Positions 8,870 through 18,269 of a DNA stretch of 55,637 nt are shown piece by piece. The position numbers and the translations under genes were made by a program. The notes beneath the pieces were generated by a model. It did no database searches. It worked only from the letters and a program-made list of their open reading frames with translations, and was not told the DNA's origin. The stretch lies in NCBI GenBank assembly GCA_021414065.1, contig JAIOPE010000024.1, positions 1 through 55,637 on the forward strand. The letters are read 5' to 3'. Within the stretch, counting starts at the first letter, position 1. Each line of letters opens with the position of its first letter. The stretch comes from Planctomycetota bacterium (lineage in GTDB: Bacteria > Planctomycetota > JAJSAM01 > JAJVHW01).

Positions 8870-11211
8870 GGGCGGTCCGGAGCGAGGAGTTCGGGGTCGA
8901 GCTTGGACATCGCGTCGAAGAGGCGCTTCTCCTCGGCTTCCCGCTTCTGCACGCGCAGTCTCGCGAGGAGCATCTGGGCGGTCTCGGCCGGCGTGATGCC
9001 GACGCCGTCGCGCGTGCCGGCCGTCTTCGGGCTGCGCTCGAACGACTGGAGGATCTCGGCGAGTGCGCGGTCGTCGTCGCCCGCCTGGTAGGCGAGCCGT
9101 GAGCGGCCGGCCATCGCCAGCGCTACCGCGGGATCGCCATCGGTGCGGCGGTCGGGGTCGAGTTCGATCGCACGGTCGTAGCGGGCGACAGCCTTGTCGT
9201 ATGCGGCCGACGCCTGCTGGGGGCGCAGTCCGCGGCGGTGGGACTCCGCCGCCACGACGTACGCCTTCGCCGCGAACCACTGCATCGCGGCGGGCGCGTC
9301 GGGCTTCGCGAGCAGCGCGTCGTACGCGGCTTCGAGGGCCTCGGGGCCCTTCTCGCGGAGCGTGCGGATCCGCAGGCGATCGTGGAGCAGTTGCGACGCG
9401 GGGAACCGCGCCATCGCTTCGTCCAGTATCCGGGCCTGCTGGTCGGTTGCGCCGAGCCATCCGAGGAAGTCGTAGTGCCAGAGCACCTGGCTGTCGGTGG
9501 CGCGCGGGTGACGGAGCAGGACCGAGTAGGCTCCGTGGAGGTCCGCCAGGTACTGCGGCGGCCACGGCTGCTTCTCGCGCACGGCCTTCTGGATCGCCTT
9601 CCAGCGCGACTCGGCGAACACGGTGATCACGGCCATCGAGTTCCAGCCGTACTCGCCGGCGGGCATCGCCTTCATCGCGGGCTCGGCCCGGACGTACGCC
9701 GTTGCGGTGTCGCCGCCGTAGTAGGCGGCGAGCGCCAGCACGCCGTTGACCCGCCACGACGTCGGCCCCGTCGCCGCGCCGAGACGCTCGGCTTCCGTCG
9801 CGGCAACGCGTGCGTCCTCGAGCATGTGCCGCGTGAAGAAGCGCGACGCCTTCGGGTCGTCGGCGAGGCTCTTCGGCGTGTCCACGGCGAGCGCCAGCGC
9901 GGCCTCCGCGAGATCGAGCTGCGCAAGCGCGTCGTCGGGCTTCGCGCGCGCAGCGGCCGACGCGACGTCCCAGCGGTCCTGGATCGTGCGCCACTCGGGC
10001 TTCGGGTCCTGCGGAGCGGAACTCTCGCGGACACGGGCCCAGTCCTTCGCCTCGACGGTCGGTCGGTTCGAGAGCCCCTGGTAGACGGTCGCCAGCCACT
10101 TGGCGCGCGGCGACGCGGTGCCCAGACGCCCGAGCGCCGCGATCAGGGCGTCGCGCTCGGCGGGCTCCATCGGGACGCGCATCGCTTCGACGATCAGGTT
10201 CGTCGCATCGGGCGACTCCGACTTCGCGAGCGCGGCGCGGGCGAGGCGGCTCATCTCGACGTCGAACCCGAACACCGCCAAGCGGAGCAGGTCGAGCGGC
10301 GCGGCGCCGCCGCGGGCGAGCGCGGCCTCAAGCAGCGCCTTGCGCGTCGCCGCATCGCCCTTTTCGTATCCCGACTCGACGGCGGCTCGATCCGCCACGT
10401 CGTGGCTCGCGACGCGTTCGACGACCGGTCGGTCGCTGCGCACGACGACCGGCGGCGTGGCGCGGCCCGCGACGCCGTCGCGGATCTGCTTGAACACCGA
10501 TGCCGTGTCGTTGGCGTAGTAGACGTCGTACATCTCCTTGCCGTCCAACTCGACGCCGATGTGGCGCGGCGCGACGCGCTGCCCGTCGAGGTACTTCTCG
10601 TACACGATCGGCTCGAGGGCGATGTGCTCGCCGCAGGTGACGCCGCCGAACCGCGGGCACGGGATGCGGCGACCCTGGTCGTCGTAGTCGCGTGGCGTGT
10701 GGCGGTAGACCGACGCGATGACGCACACGTACGGCTCGTACATCGCAGCCGTCTCGGGCTGCCGGTAGCGCACTCCGGCGTAGTGCTCGCTCGCGATCTC
10801 GCCGTCCATGTTGATGCAGACGAGGACCGCCTTGCCTGTCTCCTTCGAGACGGCCTGCGCGTCCTCCCACGAGCGCTGCCACGTGATGAGGCAGGGCTTC
10901 TTCCAGTCCTCCGCGGTCGGTGCGGGCCACATCGCCTCGCGGGCCGACCCCTGCGGCGGATTCGGCGGCCCGCCGTTGCTCGGTGCGCCCGGGGCGCGGC
11001 GCGGCGGTGTCGCGGGAGGCGTCGGTGTTGGAGACGGTGGTGGAGACGGCTGGCCCGGCGCGTCGGGCGCCTGCGGCGCAACCGGCTTGTCCGGTGGCGC
11101 GGGCTGATCCTGGGCCGCCGCGACCGACGCCAGGGCGACCAGGCCCGTCACGAGCGCGACGCGCTTCAGCGCGTTTCGCAATGGGGGCCGCAGCGTGTCG
11201 ATGGACCTCAC
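8866..11211 (-). CDS. Secreted thioredoxin-fold/TPR protein, first gene of the Bat operon
   Basis: 781 residues from the GTG at 11211, chosen because GGGAGG lies 7 bases upstream and the reading gives a proper signal sequence (VALVTGLVALASVAAAQ). A Pro-rich linker of about 60 residues follows. Then comes a thioredoxin-fold-like domain (WEDAQAVSKETGKAVLVCINMD) in which the usual CxxC is absent, so redox catalysis is doubtful. The remainder is alpha-helical with TPR-like repeats (WFAAKAYVVAAESHRRGLRPQQASAAYDKAV is split by the motif AAYDKAVARYDRAIELDP). It is coupled to moxR, so it is likely a periplasmic scaffold of the Bat system; its function is otherwise unknown. Confidence 0.72.
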   Translation of the reverse strand: MRSIDTLRPPLRNALKRVALVTGLVALASVAAAQDQPAPPDKPVAPQAPDAPGQPSPPPSPTPTPPATPPRRAPGAPSNGGPPNPPQGSAREAMWPAPTAEDWKKPCLITWQRSWEDAQAVSKETGKAVLVCINMDGEIASEHYAGVRYRQPETAAMYEPYVCVIASVYRHTPRDYDDQGRRIPCPRFGGVTCGEHIALEPIVYEKYLDGQRVAPRHIGVELDGKEMYDVYYANDTASVFKQIRDGVAGRATPPVVVRSDRPVVERVASHDVADRAAVESGYEKGDAATRKALLEAALARGGAAPLDLLRLAVFGFDVEMSRLARAALAKSESPDATNLIVEAMRVPMEPAERDALIAALGRLGTASPRAKWLATVYQGLSNRPTVEAKDWARVRESSAPQDPKPEWRTIQDRWDVASAAARAKPDDALAQLDLAEAALALAVDTPKSLADDPKASRFFTRHMLEDARVAATEAERLGAATGPTSWRVNGVLALAAYYGGDTATAYVRAEPAMKAMPAGEYGWNSMAVITVFAESRWKAIQKAVREKQPWPPQYLADLHGAYSVLLRHPRATDSQVLWHYDFLGWLGATDQQARILDEAMARFPASQLLHDRLRIRTLREKGPEALEAAYDALLAKPDAPAAMQWFAAKAYVVAAESHRRGLRPQQASAAYDKAVARYDRAIELDPDRRTDGDPAVALAMAGRSRLAYQAGDDDRALAEILQSFERSPKTAGTRDGVGITPAETAQMLLARLRVQKREAEEKRLFDAMSKLDPELLAPDRP

Positions 11212-11339
11212 GGAAGGACCTCCCGATCTGGCGGACGGACCGCTCGCGGCCTGTCCGCGTCCGACCAAGGGTACCGTCCCGGAGATGCGCTACCGACGCG
11301 AAGACCGGCTGTTCGCGGGTCCGCGGCGCCAAAGAACCG

Positions 11340-14300
11340 TCAGTCGGCCGAGTACGTCACGCCCTTGGGTTGCTTCACGCTGTAGGCCCCGGTGATCGTG
11401 CCGGGCTGACCGGAGGACGAGTCGCCGCTCACGATCACGGTCCACGTGCCCGAGAGGGGCAGCGACAGCGCGAGCGAGAAGCCGCGCGCGGTCGTCTTCA
11501 CGACCCCGACGATGCTGACGGGGTTGCCCAGCGGGTCGAGGACCGACAGCACCTTCGCCTTCAGGCCGGACTTGGCGTCGGCCGTGGCGGACATGGTGAG
11601 CTTCGCGCCTGCGAGTGCGCCGATCTCGACGTTCACCGACCCGGGCGGCGCGAACGCCAGGATCTTCAGCTTTCCGGCGGCGGGGGCGGCCGCCTTCACG
11701 CTGCCTTGGAGCTTCGTCGCCTCACCGGACGCGCTCTCGAGGATCACGTAGTAGCGGCCGCTCTTCACGCACGTCAGGCCGGTCACCTTCGCCGCGCCCG
11801 ACACCACCTTCACCTTCGCAGTCGTGACGACCGACCCGTCGGCGTCGAGCACGGTGCAAGCGAGCGTTCGCTTGACGTTCGCCTTCACCGTTGCCACCGA
11901 GATCGACGCCTTGCTCCCCGCAATCGCGTCGAACCAGAACCCGCACGCTGCGTCGCCCGCGGCCAGGTCCGCCACGGCGGGAGCCGGCACCTGCACCATC
12001 GGTACGCAAACGACGCCGACGGTCGAGCCGTTCGACGCGGACCCTCTGGCGTCCACACCGCCGACGGAGAAGGGGACCTTCCCCGCCGTCGTCGGAGTGC
12101 CGGTGAACCGCATGTCGGCGGCGCCGAGAGTCAGACCGTCCGGCAGCGTACCCTCCGCGAGCGTGAACGTGCGGGGGGCCGTGCCGCCGGTGAACCGTCC
12201 CGCGATGCTGACCGGGCGGTTCAGCGGGAAGCCGGTGTACGGAGCGAGATCCACCTCCAGCGGAGGGCTCACGATCATCTGTCCGAGCGACGTCGCCACG
12301 TTCGCCGGAGACCCGCTGTCGGTGACTTGCAGGGAGAACGAGTAGTTCCCGGCGGCGGCGAGCTGGCCCGAGACGCGGACCCGCGGCGAATCCACCGTCA
12401 GGCCGGACGGGAGCGCGGGCGACCCCGGAGTGACGACCACGGTGTACGGGGGAACTCCGCCGGCGATCGTGCCGAAGATCTCGTACGGACGCCCGACCGT
12501 GGACGGCTGGAACGCCGGGAATGCGAACGCGATGCGCTCATAGGCCTGCACCGAGTACGCCCCGAGTCGCCCACCCGACACGTGGCGAATGCGGACGAGG
12601 TAGTCCCCCGACGCGAGGGCGCCGGTCGCCGCGGTGAACGCCTTGAACGCGTCCGGTGCGCTGCCGGTGGTGACGAGTACGTTCGCCGAGTTGCGGATCT
12701 CGAGGCCGACGATCGTGTCGTAGCCCTGTCGGTCGAAGTTCACGTCCACCACCAGCGCCGTCACGGGCGCGGCGAGCGTCACGCGGTACCAGTCTTCCTG
12801 GTAGAGGTTCAGGATCTGGCCGCCCAGCTTCGTGCCGGCGTTCCCGAGGAGGCGTGGCTCCGACGCGTCGTCGTTCATCTCCGAGGCGTCGTCCGTCAGC
12901 ATCCCGTGCCGGATGAAGTCACGCGAGAGGTCGCCGCCTGCGAACCCGCGGTCGCCCCACGCCTTGTAGAAGGTCGCCGCGGTGAGCGGCGTCGTCGAGG
13001 CGTCGACCACCTGGAACGCGTTGGTCGCCGTGACGGCGACGGTTCCGTCCACGCGGTCCCACGCCTCGTTTGCTGCGTCCACGAGATCGTAGAGCGCCAG
13101 GGCGACCCAGCCCGTCACGTCGGCGCCCTTCCGGGTGGCCGGCACAGCGCCCTCGAGATCGAACGCGGTGGTGGTCGTCGTGTTCCGGCCGTCGTAGACG
13201 ATGGACTGCCCGGAGACGATGGCGTTCAAGTACCAGCAGAAGCCCTCGGCGAAGGCGTTCTCGACGTCGGTGGCCGCGTCGAACCGCGTGTCGATCGCGT
13301 TCGCCGTCGCGCCGGAGATCGCCGCGAGAACGTGACGGCCGTACACCCGGCGCAGCACGCCCAGGTCCCACGCGTCCGGATTGGTCGAACCGGTGCTTCC
13401 TACGCGAAGCGATGCCGCGACTGGGGCGACGGCCGGCGTGTACGCGGTGAGGATGGCCGACGTCGGGTCGTACAGCACGTCGAGTTGCGGGATCACGTCG
13501 GCCGTGCGCGTCGCGCACCAGTCGTAGACCTGCTGCAGTACGAGCGCGATGTCGAAGGGCGCCCGCTTCTCCCCGGTCGCGTCCTGCGCCGCTGCGATCG
13601 TGATCGTGCCCGCCGTCTGGCCGGTCGCGAACGACACGGTGGACTTCGCCACGTACGACGACACGGCTCCGGTGGGCGTGGCGCGCACGGACGCGGCCCC
13701 GTTCTTCGCGAACACGACGATGTTGCCGCTCGTCGCGGACGCGAGTGCGTACGTCTTGATGTTGTAGGCGCCGGTGGCGTCCGTCGTGCCGACGAAGCCG
13801 AGCGAGCCGTCGGTCCGCTGCACTTCCACAGTGAAGCCCGCGAGCGGCACGCCGGTCTGCACCGAGTTGCCGAGGCCCGTGCCGTCGGAGACGATGCGGT
13901 CCATCACGATCGTGCCCGTGTAGGTGTTCGTCCTCGGGTCGTACTGGTAGTCGTCGGGCGGCCGCTGGTACAGCCCGTTGGACGTGCCGCCGCTCGGCGG
14001 AGCACCGAAGGGGTTCTTCGCGGTCGGGACGACGTAGCGCGCGTCGCCGGACGGCGCCTGGATGCCTGCCGAGTACGACGTGCGTGTGTTGGCGGCCGAG
14101 GCGTAACCGCCGCCCCAGGTCGTCGTGGTGGCGTCCTTCGCGTACGCGAGGATGATCCGGCCGGTGCCCTCGGACAACTGCACCTGGAACGTCAGGCTCG
14201 AAGCACCGGAGACCGAGTAGTGCGCGACGCCCTCCCACGAGACGTAGAAGACCCGGGTGGGCGTGGTCCCGGATGTCCACGTCTTCACGGCACCGTTTAT

Positions 14301-14675
14301 GGTCGCGTCGGCCAGGTCGTCCCAGTACGGCGCCACCATGCCGGCCTCCGCCGACGACTGGATCGGGAACGTAGCGTTCGCGTAGGCCGTGGAGGGCGTG
14401 GTCGCCCCGAACTGGATGAAGCCGTTGCTGCAGACATCCACCGTCGTGTACATCTGCCCGAAGTAGGGGAAGCTGAACGGCAGCGTCACCGTCTTGGTCG
14501 CCGAGAGGCCGAGTCCCAGGTTCGTTGCGCCCGTCGCAGGAGGCGCCACGTACTTGCTGCCGTTCGGCGCGTTGGCGTACGTGGTGACCGTGTAGTCCTG
14601 CGCGAAGGCACCCGCGGTGCAGGCGAGCAGCACGAACGCGGCGAGTATCCGGCGGAGCAAGGGGTACGTCGTCAT
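11340..14675 (-). CDS. Large secreted multidomain protein (nidogen-like, PPC and Ig-like domains)
   Basis: 1111 residues from the ATG at 14675, followed by a clean signal peptide (ILAAFVLLACTAGAFAQ). The N-terminal 230 residues resemble a nidogen-like domain (PFSFPYFGQMYTTVDVCSNG, MVAPYWDDL). Next is a carboxypeptidase-regulatory-like strand set (TDATGAYNIKTY). A helical domain at about 380-580 is reminiscent of metallopeptidase-like helices, but AFAEGFCWYLNA stands where an HExxH might be. A PPC-like domain (EDWYRVTL) and two putative-Ig (He_PIG-type) repeats follow (GGVPPYTVVV, GGTAPRTFTL). The C terminus is Lys-rich beta sequence. It is probably exported and surface-associated or extracellular. 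No catalytic site is evident. Confidence 0.75.
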   Translation of the reverse strand: MTTYPLLRRILAAFVLLACTAGAFAQDYTVTTYANAPNGSKYVAPPATGATNLGLGLSATKTVTLPFSFPYFGQMYTTVDVCSNGFIQFGATTPSTAYANATFPIQSSAEAGMVAPYWDDLADATINGAVKTWTSGTTPTRVFYVSWEGVAHYSVSGASSLTFQVQLSEGTGRIILAYAKDATTTTWGGGYASAANTRTSYSAGIQAPSGDARYVVPTAKNPFGAPPSGGTSNGLYQRPPDDYQYDPRTNTYTGTIVMDRIVSDGTGLGNSVQTGVPLAGFTVEVQRTDGSLGFVGTTDATGAYNIKTYALASATSGNIVVFAKNGAASVRATPTGAVSSYVAKSTVSFATGQTAGTITIAAAQDATGEKRAPFDIALVLQQVYDWCATRTADVIPQLDVLYDPTSAILTAYTPAVAPVAASLRVGSTGSTNPDAWDLGVLRRVYGRHVLAAISGATANAIDTRFDAATDVENAFAEGFCWYLNAIVSGQSIVYDGRNTTTTTAFDLEGAVPATRKGADVTGWVALALYDLVDAANEAWDRVDGTVAVTATNAFQVVDASTTPLTAATFYKAWGDRGFAGGDLSRDFIRHGMLTDDASEMNDDASEPRLLGNAGTKLGGQILNLYQEDWYRVTLAAPVTALVVDVNFDRQGYDTIVGLEIRNSANVLVTTGSAPDAFKAFTAATGALASGDYLVRIRHVSGGRLGAYSVQAYERIAFAFPAFQPSTVGRPYEIFGTIAGGVPPYTVVVTPGSPALPSGLTVDSPRVRVSGQLAAAGNYSFSLQVTDSGSPANVATSLGQMIVSPPLEVDLAPYTGFPLNRPVSIAGRFTGGTAPRTFTLAEGTLPDGLTLGAADMRFTGTPTTAGKVPFSVGGVDARGSASNGSTVGVVCVPMVQVPAPAVADLAAGDAACGFWFDAIAGSKASISVATVKANVKRTLACTVLDADGSVVTTAKVKVVSGAAKVTGLTCVKSGRYYVILESASGEATKLQGSVKAAAPAAGKLKILAFAPPGSVNVEIGALAGAKLTMSATADAKSGLKAKVLSVLDPLGNPVSIVGVVKTTARGFSLALSLPLSGTWTVIVSGDSSSGQPGTITGAYSVKQPKGVTYSAD

Positions 14676-14748
14676 CGGATGGTGAGGCTCCAGCGTCGCG
14701 CGGGGTGGAAAGGTCGATGGTGGCCGCACAGTGCCACAGTAGCCCCGC

Positions 14749-14756
14749 ATCATATA
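14749..14756 (-). promoter_or_regulatory. Possible -10 element for the large secreted protein
   Basis: The minus strand reads TATATGAT here, an AT-rich island in very GC-rich surroundings, about 75 bases upstream of the ATG at 14675. No convincing -35 hexamer lies 16-18 bases farther upstream, so this is only a candidate. Confidence 0.3.
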
Positions 14757-14835
14757 CCCCTGTGTTACGCGCGCCAGTCGGGTGCGCCTGACTTTCGACG
14801 GCGCGGAGTCGAAGAAGTGTCGCCATTTCCGGCAC

Positions 14836-14863
14836 TTCGGCGCCGAACGCCCGCGTTCGGGCG
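14836..14863. terminator. Hairpins downstream of the TauE/SafE gene
   Basis: TTCGGCGCCGAA (14836-14847) is a perfect palindrome. It is followed by CGCCCG (14848-14853) and CGGGCG (14858-14863), which form a 6-bp stem with loop CGTT. They lie just past the stop of the minus-strand permease gene. There is no U-run, so they could be a terminator or only GC-rich chance pairing. Confidence 0.25.
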
Positions 14864-14880
14864 GCGTGTCGTCACCGCCT

Positions 14881-14904
14881 GCGTCAGCGATTGCGTCAGC
14901 GATT
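14881..14904. repeat. 12-bp tandem duplication at the permease stop codon
   Basis: GCGTCAGCGATT occurs twice in tandem (14881-14892, 14893-14904). The copies span the stop codon of the TauE/SafE gene, and each carries an in-frame TGA. The result is harmless to the protein and looks like a slippage event. Confidence 0.7.
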
Positions 14905-15693
14905 GCGCTGCCACAGCATCGCACCCGTCACGACGAGTCCGACCGCAACCACCGCCCAACGCGCCTTCTCACGGCCGACGAACCGGGCGAAGCGGGCGCC
15001 CGCGAGTCCTCCGGCGATCGTTCCGGCCATGGTCACCAGCGCCACCGGCCAACTCACGAGGCCCGCGAGGATGAAGCACGCGCAGGCCATCCCGTTGATG
15101 CACATGCCGAAGAAGTTCTTCAGGCCGTTGATCGCGAGGATGTCGCGCAGCCCGAGGTACCCGAGCGTCACGATCATCAGGATGCCGATCCCGGCGCCGA
15201 AGTAGCCGCCGTACACCGCCACGCCGAACTGGAACAGCCACGCCCAGACGAGTCGCCCGGGGAGCGGTCCGCGGCCCGCGACCTCGCTGCTCGCGTCGCC
15301 CGCCCGGTCGGTCGCGTCCGCCCGCCGAGACGTCACGATCTGCACGCCGAAGAGCGTCGTCGCGAAGAGCACGAGCCACGGCGCGAGCCAGGAGAACGTC
15401 GTCTCCGGCGTCAGCACGAGCAGCACCGATCCGGCCGTCCCGCCGATGAGGCTCGGCAGCAGCAGCGTCCTCATCCACTCGCGATGTGCGCCGACTTCGC
15501 GCCGGTATCCCCAGAGACTCGCCGCCGCGCCGGGCACGAGCGCCACGGTGGACGTCGCGTTCGCCTGGAGCGGCGAGATCCCGAGCAGCATCATCGCGGG
15601 GAACGTGAGGATCGTCCCGCCGCCCGCGAGCGCGTTCATCACCCCGGCCCCGAAGCCGGTGACGACGAGCGCAGCGGCGACGGTGGCGTCCAT
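14896..15693 (-). CDS. TauE/SafE-family sulfite/anion exporter-like permease
   Basis: 265 residues from the ATG at 15693; a GTG lies directly before it. The protein is a chain of hydrophobic helices in two halves. The first half carries GAGVMNALAGGGTILTFPAM and the second VAVYGGYFGAGIGILMIV, matching the paired glycine-rich re-entrant motifs of the TauE/SafE (DUF81) family, which move sulfite, sulfonate-derived or other small anions across the inner membrane. The substrate cannot be told from sequence. It stands alone and is divergent from the zinc-ribbon gene. Confidence 0.85.
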   Translation of the reverse strand: MDATVAAALVVTGFGAGVMNALAGGGTILTFPAMMLLGISPLQANATSTVALVPGAAASLWGYRREVGAHREWMRTLLLPSLIGGTAGSVLLVLTPETTFSWLAPWLVLFATTLFGVQIVTSRRADATDRAGDASSEVAGRGPLPGRLVWAWLFQFGVAVYGGYFGAGIGILMIVTLGYLGLRDILAINGLKNFFGMCINGMACACFILAGLVSWPVALVTMAGTIAGGLAGARFARFVGREKARWAVVAVGLVVTGAMLWQRNR

Positions 15694-15791
15694 CACGGGT
15701 GTCCCATGTGAACGGTGGCGGTCCCCGCGAGCCCGGTAAACTCAGGCGTCCGGCCCGGCGATCTCAACCGCGGCCCAGGATCGGAGGAACC

Positions 15792-16151
15792 GTGGACGTC
15801 TTCATCGACGTGGATCAGTACCGGCGAATCGGCGAGGCGCAGAGCGACGCGAACTCGTCCGTGCGGAAGGTGGCGCGACTCGACCAACGGATCGCCGAAC
15901 TCGAGCGGCGGGTGGATCGGCAGGCGCTTGCGTCGCAGGCGCTCTGGGAGATCCTCCGCGAGCGGCTGGGTCTGACCGACGCAGTCATCTTCGACAAGAT
16001 GACGGAGATCGACCTGCGCGACGGCGTGGCCGACGGGCGGATCTCGCCGCGGGTGTCGCGTTGCGCCGGGTGCGGCCGCGCCGTCAACTCCGCCCGTCCG
16101 AAGTGCATCTACTGCGGCAAGGCCGCGCCGCCGGAGTACGTCGCGGAGTAG
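15792..16151 (+). CDS. Small coiled-coil/zinc-ribbon protein of unknown function
   Basis: 119 residues from a GTG at 15792, chosen for the GGAGG at 15783-15787; the frame is open farther upstream but without a ribosome site. An N-terminal helix has heptad-like spacing (VARLDQRIAELERRVDRQA). The C terminus is a four-cysteine zinc ribbon: CAGCG, then CIYCG about 14 residues later. No membrane segment. The coiled coil suggests a dimer and the ribbon a protein- or nucleic-acid-binding role. I do not recognise a named family. Confidence 0.75.
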   Translation: MDVFIDVDQYRRIGEAQSDANSSVRKVARLDQRIAELERRVDRQALASQALWEILRERLGLTDAVIFDKMTEIDLRDGVADGRISPRVSRCAGCGRAVNSARPKCIYCGKAAPPEYVAE

Positions 16152-16166
16152 CGGGCGGGGCGAACC

Positions 16167-18269
16167 CTACGCGGGCGCGGCGTCCAGGACTTCCCGGACC
16201 TTCGCGATCAGGCCGCCCGGACGGAACGGTTTGCGAAGGAGCGCAACGCCCTCGTCGAGCGCGCCGAGCCGGCCGATCGCGTCGGAGGTGTAGCCGGAGA
16301 TGTAGAGGACCCTGATCCCGGGGCGGATCCCGCGGATGCGCGCCGCCAATTGCGGTCCGGTCAACTGGGGCATGACGACGTCGGTGACGAGAATGGCGAT
16401 CGGTCCGTCGTGCGACGTAGCGAGTGCCAGGACCGCATCGGGCGTCGCGCCGGTGATCACCGCGAATCCGGCCGAAGTGAGCACGCTCACGATGAGGCGC
16501 CGCAGCGGTTCCTCGTCTTCTGCGACCAGCACGGTCTCGCCGGTCGAACCGACGTGCGGGATCTGCGGCGCAGGCAGGACCGGCGCCAATTCGTCGTCCA
16601 CACGCGGGAAGAACACGCGGAAGCACGACCCTCGGCCGGGCTCGCTCGTGACCTCGACGTAACCGTCGCTCTGCTTCACGATCCCGTAGACGGTCGCGAG
16701 CCCGAGGCCCGTGCCCTTCCCGGGGCCCTTCGTCGTGAAGAACGGCTCGAACGCATGGGATACGACGTCCGGCGTCATGCCGTGGCCGGTGTCGGCGACG
16801 GTGAGCGCGACGAAACGGCCTTCGCGTGCACCGGCGTGCGTCGCCACGTACGCCGCGCCGAGGACCTCGTCGCTCATCGCGATCGTCAGCTTCCCGCCGT
16901 CGGGCATGGCGTCGCGAGCGTTCACCGCGAGGTTCATGATCACTTGGTCGATCTGGCCCGCGTCGGCCTTCACGCGACCGAGCGATGGAGGGGCAAGCGT
17001 GATCACATCGATGTCTTCGCCGATGAGTTGGCGCAGGAGCTTCGTGGACTCCGCGACGACGGTGCGGAGGTCGAGGACCGTCGGGCGGGTGATCTGCTTT
17101 CGGCTGAAGGCGAGCAGTTGCTGCGTCAGCCGTTGCGCGCGTTCCGACGCGCGCAGGACCTGAGCAGCGCGTTCTCGGTTGGGGTCGTCGGGTGCGAGCC
17201 CGGCTTCGACCAGCGTCGTGTAGCCCTGGATCACGGTGAGCAGGTTGTTGAAGTCGTGCGCCACGCCGCCGGCCAGGCGACCCACGGCATCCATCCGCTG
17301 CGCCTGGCGGAGCTGATCCTCGAGCTTTCGGCGCTCCGTGACGTCGCGCGAGTTCGCGATCACAGCCCCGGGGATCGCGTCGGTGACGACCCACTTGCCG
17401 ATCCCCTCGAGGACGCGCCACGTCCCGTCGCGGTGGTGGAACCGGAACTCCAGCGCGACGGGCGTTCCCGGAGTCGCGATTGCGCGGCCGATCGCTGCGG
17501 AGATGAACTCGCGGTCATCGGCGTGTACGAAGTCGAGCACGCGGCGGCCGATCATCTCGTCCACCTGCCACCCCAGCACGCTCTCGATCGACGGACTCAT
17601 GTAGCTGAACGCGCCGTCGGCGGCGAAGACCGACACGATGTCGAGCGCGTGCTCGGTGAGGGCCCGGAAGTAGGCCGCGCGGCGAGTGTACTCCCTCTCG
17701 GCGCGCTCTCGCGCGGCGCGCGTCTCCAGGGTGTCGAGGCCGAAGGCGACGTCCGACGCGAGTTCCCCAATGACCGCGAACTCGCGATCGTCGAATGCGT
17801 CGGGCTCCACCGCATAGACGGAGAGGTTGCCGAATTCCCCGGACGTCGTGCGGAACGGCACTGCGAGGTTGGACCCGTAGCCGCGGAGCCGTGCCTGCTC
17901 GCGCCAAGGCTCGAACTGCGGATCGGTCTCGATGTTTCGCGCAACGCTGGGTCTTCCGGTCCGAATCGCGGTCCCGCCGGGACCGCGCCCGCTCTCGGAG
18001 TCGTCCCAGGTGATCCTGACGCGCGTGAGGTAGTCGTCGCCGAATCCCGCAGACGCGGCGGGGATGATCCGCTTCTCCGGGCCGGCGTCGGCGAACCCGA
18101 TCCACGCCATGCGGTAGCCGCCCGTCTCGACCACGATCCGGCAGACGTCGTCGAGGAACGCGCGACGTTCCGTCGCCCGCACAAGTGCCTGGTTCGCGCC
18201 GGCGATGGTGCGGAGCGCGCGGTTCGCGCATCGCAACTCACGTTCGATCTCCCGCTCGAGGGCACTCAT
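16167..18269 (-). CDS. Hybrid sensor histidine kinase (GAF-PAS-kinase-receiver)
   Basis: 700 residues, ATG preceded by AGGAGA. Residues of about 20-180 are a GAF domain (GGTAIRTGRPSVARNI, VPFRTTSGEFGNLSVY). About 195-315 is a PAS domain (DGAFSYMSPSIESVLGW). The H box is GGVAHDFNNLL with His338. The ATPase domain has N box (NLAVNARDA), DTGHGMT and GTGLGLATVYGIV. A receiver domain follows with acidic VAEDEE, phospho-acceptor Asp630 (LVTDVVMP) and Lys680. No membrane helices are seen, so it senses a cytoplasmic signal. No response regulator gene is adjacent; the fused receiver may be regulatory or pass phosphate to a distant partner. Confidence 0.9.
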   Translation of the reverse strand: MSALEREIERELRCANRALRTIAGANQALVRATERRAFLDDVCRIVVETGGYRMAWIGFADAGPEKRIIPAASAGFGDDYLTRVRITWDDSESGRGPGGTAIRTGRPSVARNIETDPQFEPWREQARLRGYGSNLAVPFRTTSGEFGNLSVYAVEPDAFDDREFAVIGELASDVAFGLDTLETRAARERAEREYTRRAAYFRALTEHALDIVSVFAADGAFSYMSPSIESVLGWQVDEMIGRRVLDFVHADDREFISAAIGRAIATPGTPVALEFRFHHRDGTWRVLEGIGKWVVTDAIPGAVIANSRDVTERRKLEDQLRQAQRMDAVGRLAGGVAHDFNNLLTVIQGYTTLVEAGLAPDDPNRERAAQVLRASERAQRLTQQLLAFSRKQITRPTVLDLRTVVAESTKLLRQLIGEDIDVITLAPPSLGRVKADAGQIDQVIMNLAVNARDAMPDGGKLTIAMSDEVLGAAYVATHAGAREGRFVALTVADTGHGMTPDVVSHAFEPFFTTKGPGKGTGLGLATVYGIVKQSDGYVEVTSEPGRGSCFRVFFPRVDDELAPVLPAPQIPHVGSTGETVLVAEDEEPLRRLIVSVLTSAGFAVITGATPDAVLALATSHDGPIAILVTDVVMPQLTGPQLAARIRGIRPGIRVLYISGYTSDAIGRLGALDEGVALLRKPFRPGGLIAKVREVLDAAPA

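Noticed and set aside
7598..9091. Plus-strand 497-codon frame over moxR and the inverted-repeat element
   Set aside because: Antisense to moxR with no recognisable domain; the moxR frame has all ATPase motifs.
14881..14904. Two-copy 12-bp repeat considered as the start of a CRISPR or regulatory array
   Set aside because: Only two direct tandem copies with no spacer, lying in the end of a coding region.
10920..15074. A 1384-codon plus-strand open frame
   Set aside because: It lies antisense to the secreted-protein and permease genes, is Arg/Ala/Gly/His-rich with no domains, and is open only because the GC-rich code has few stops.
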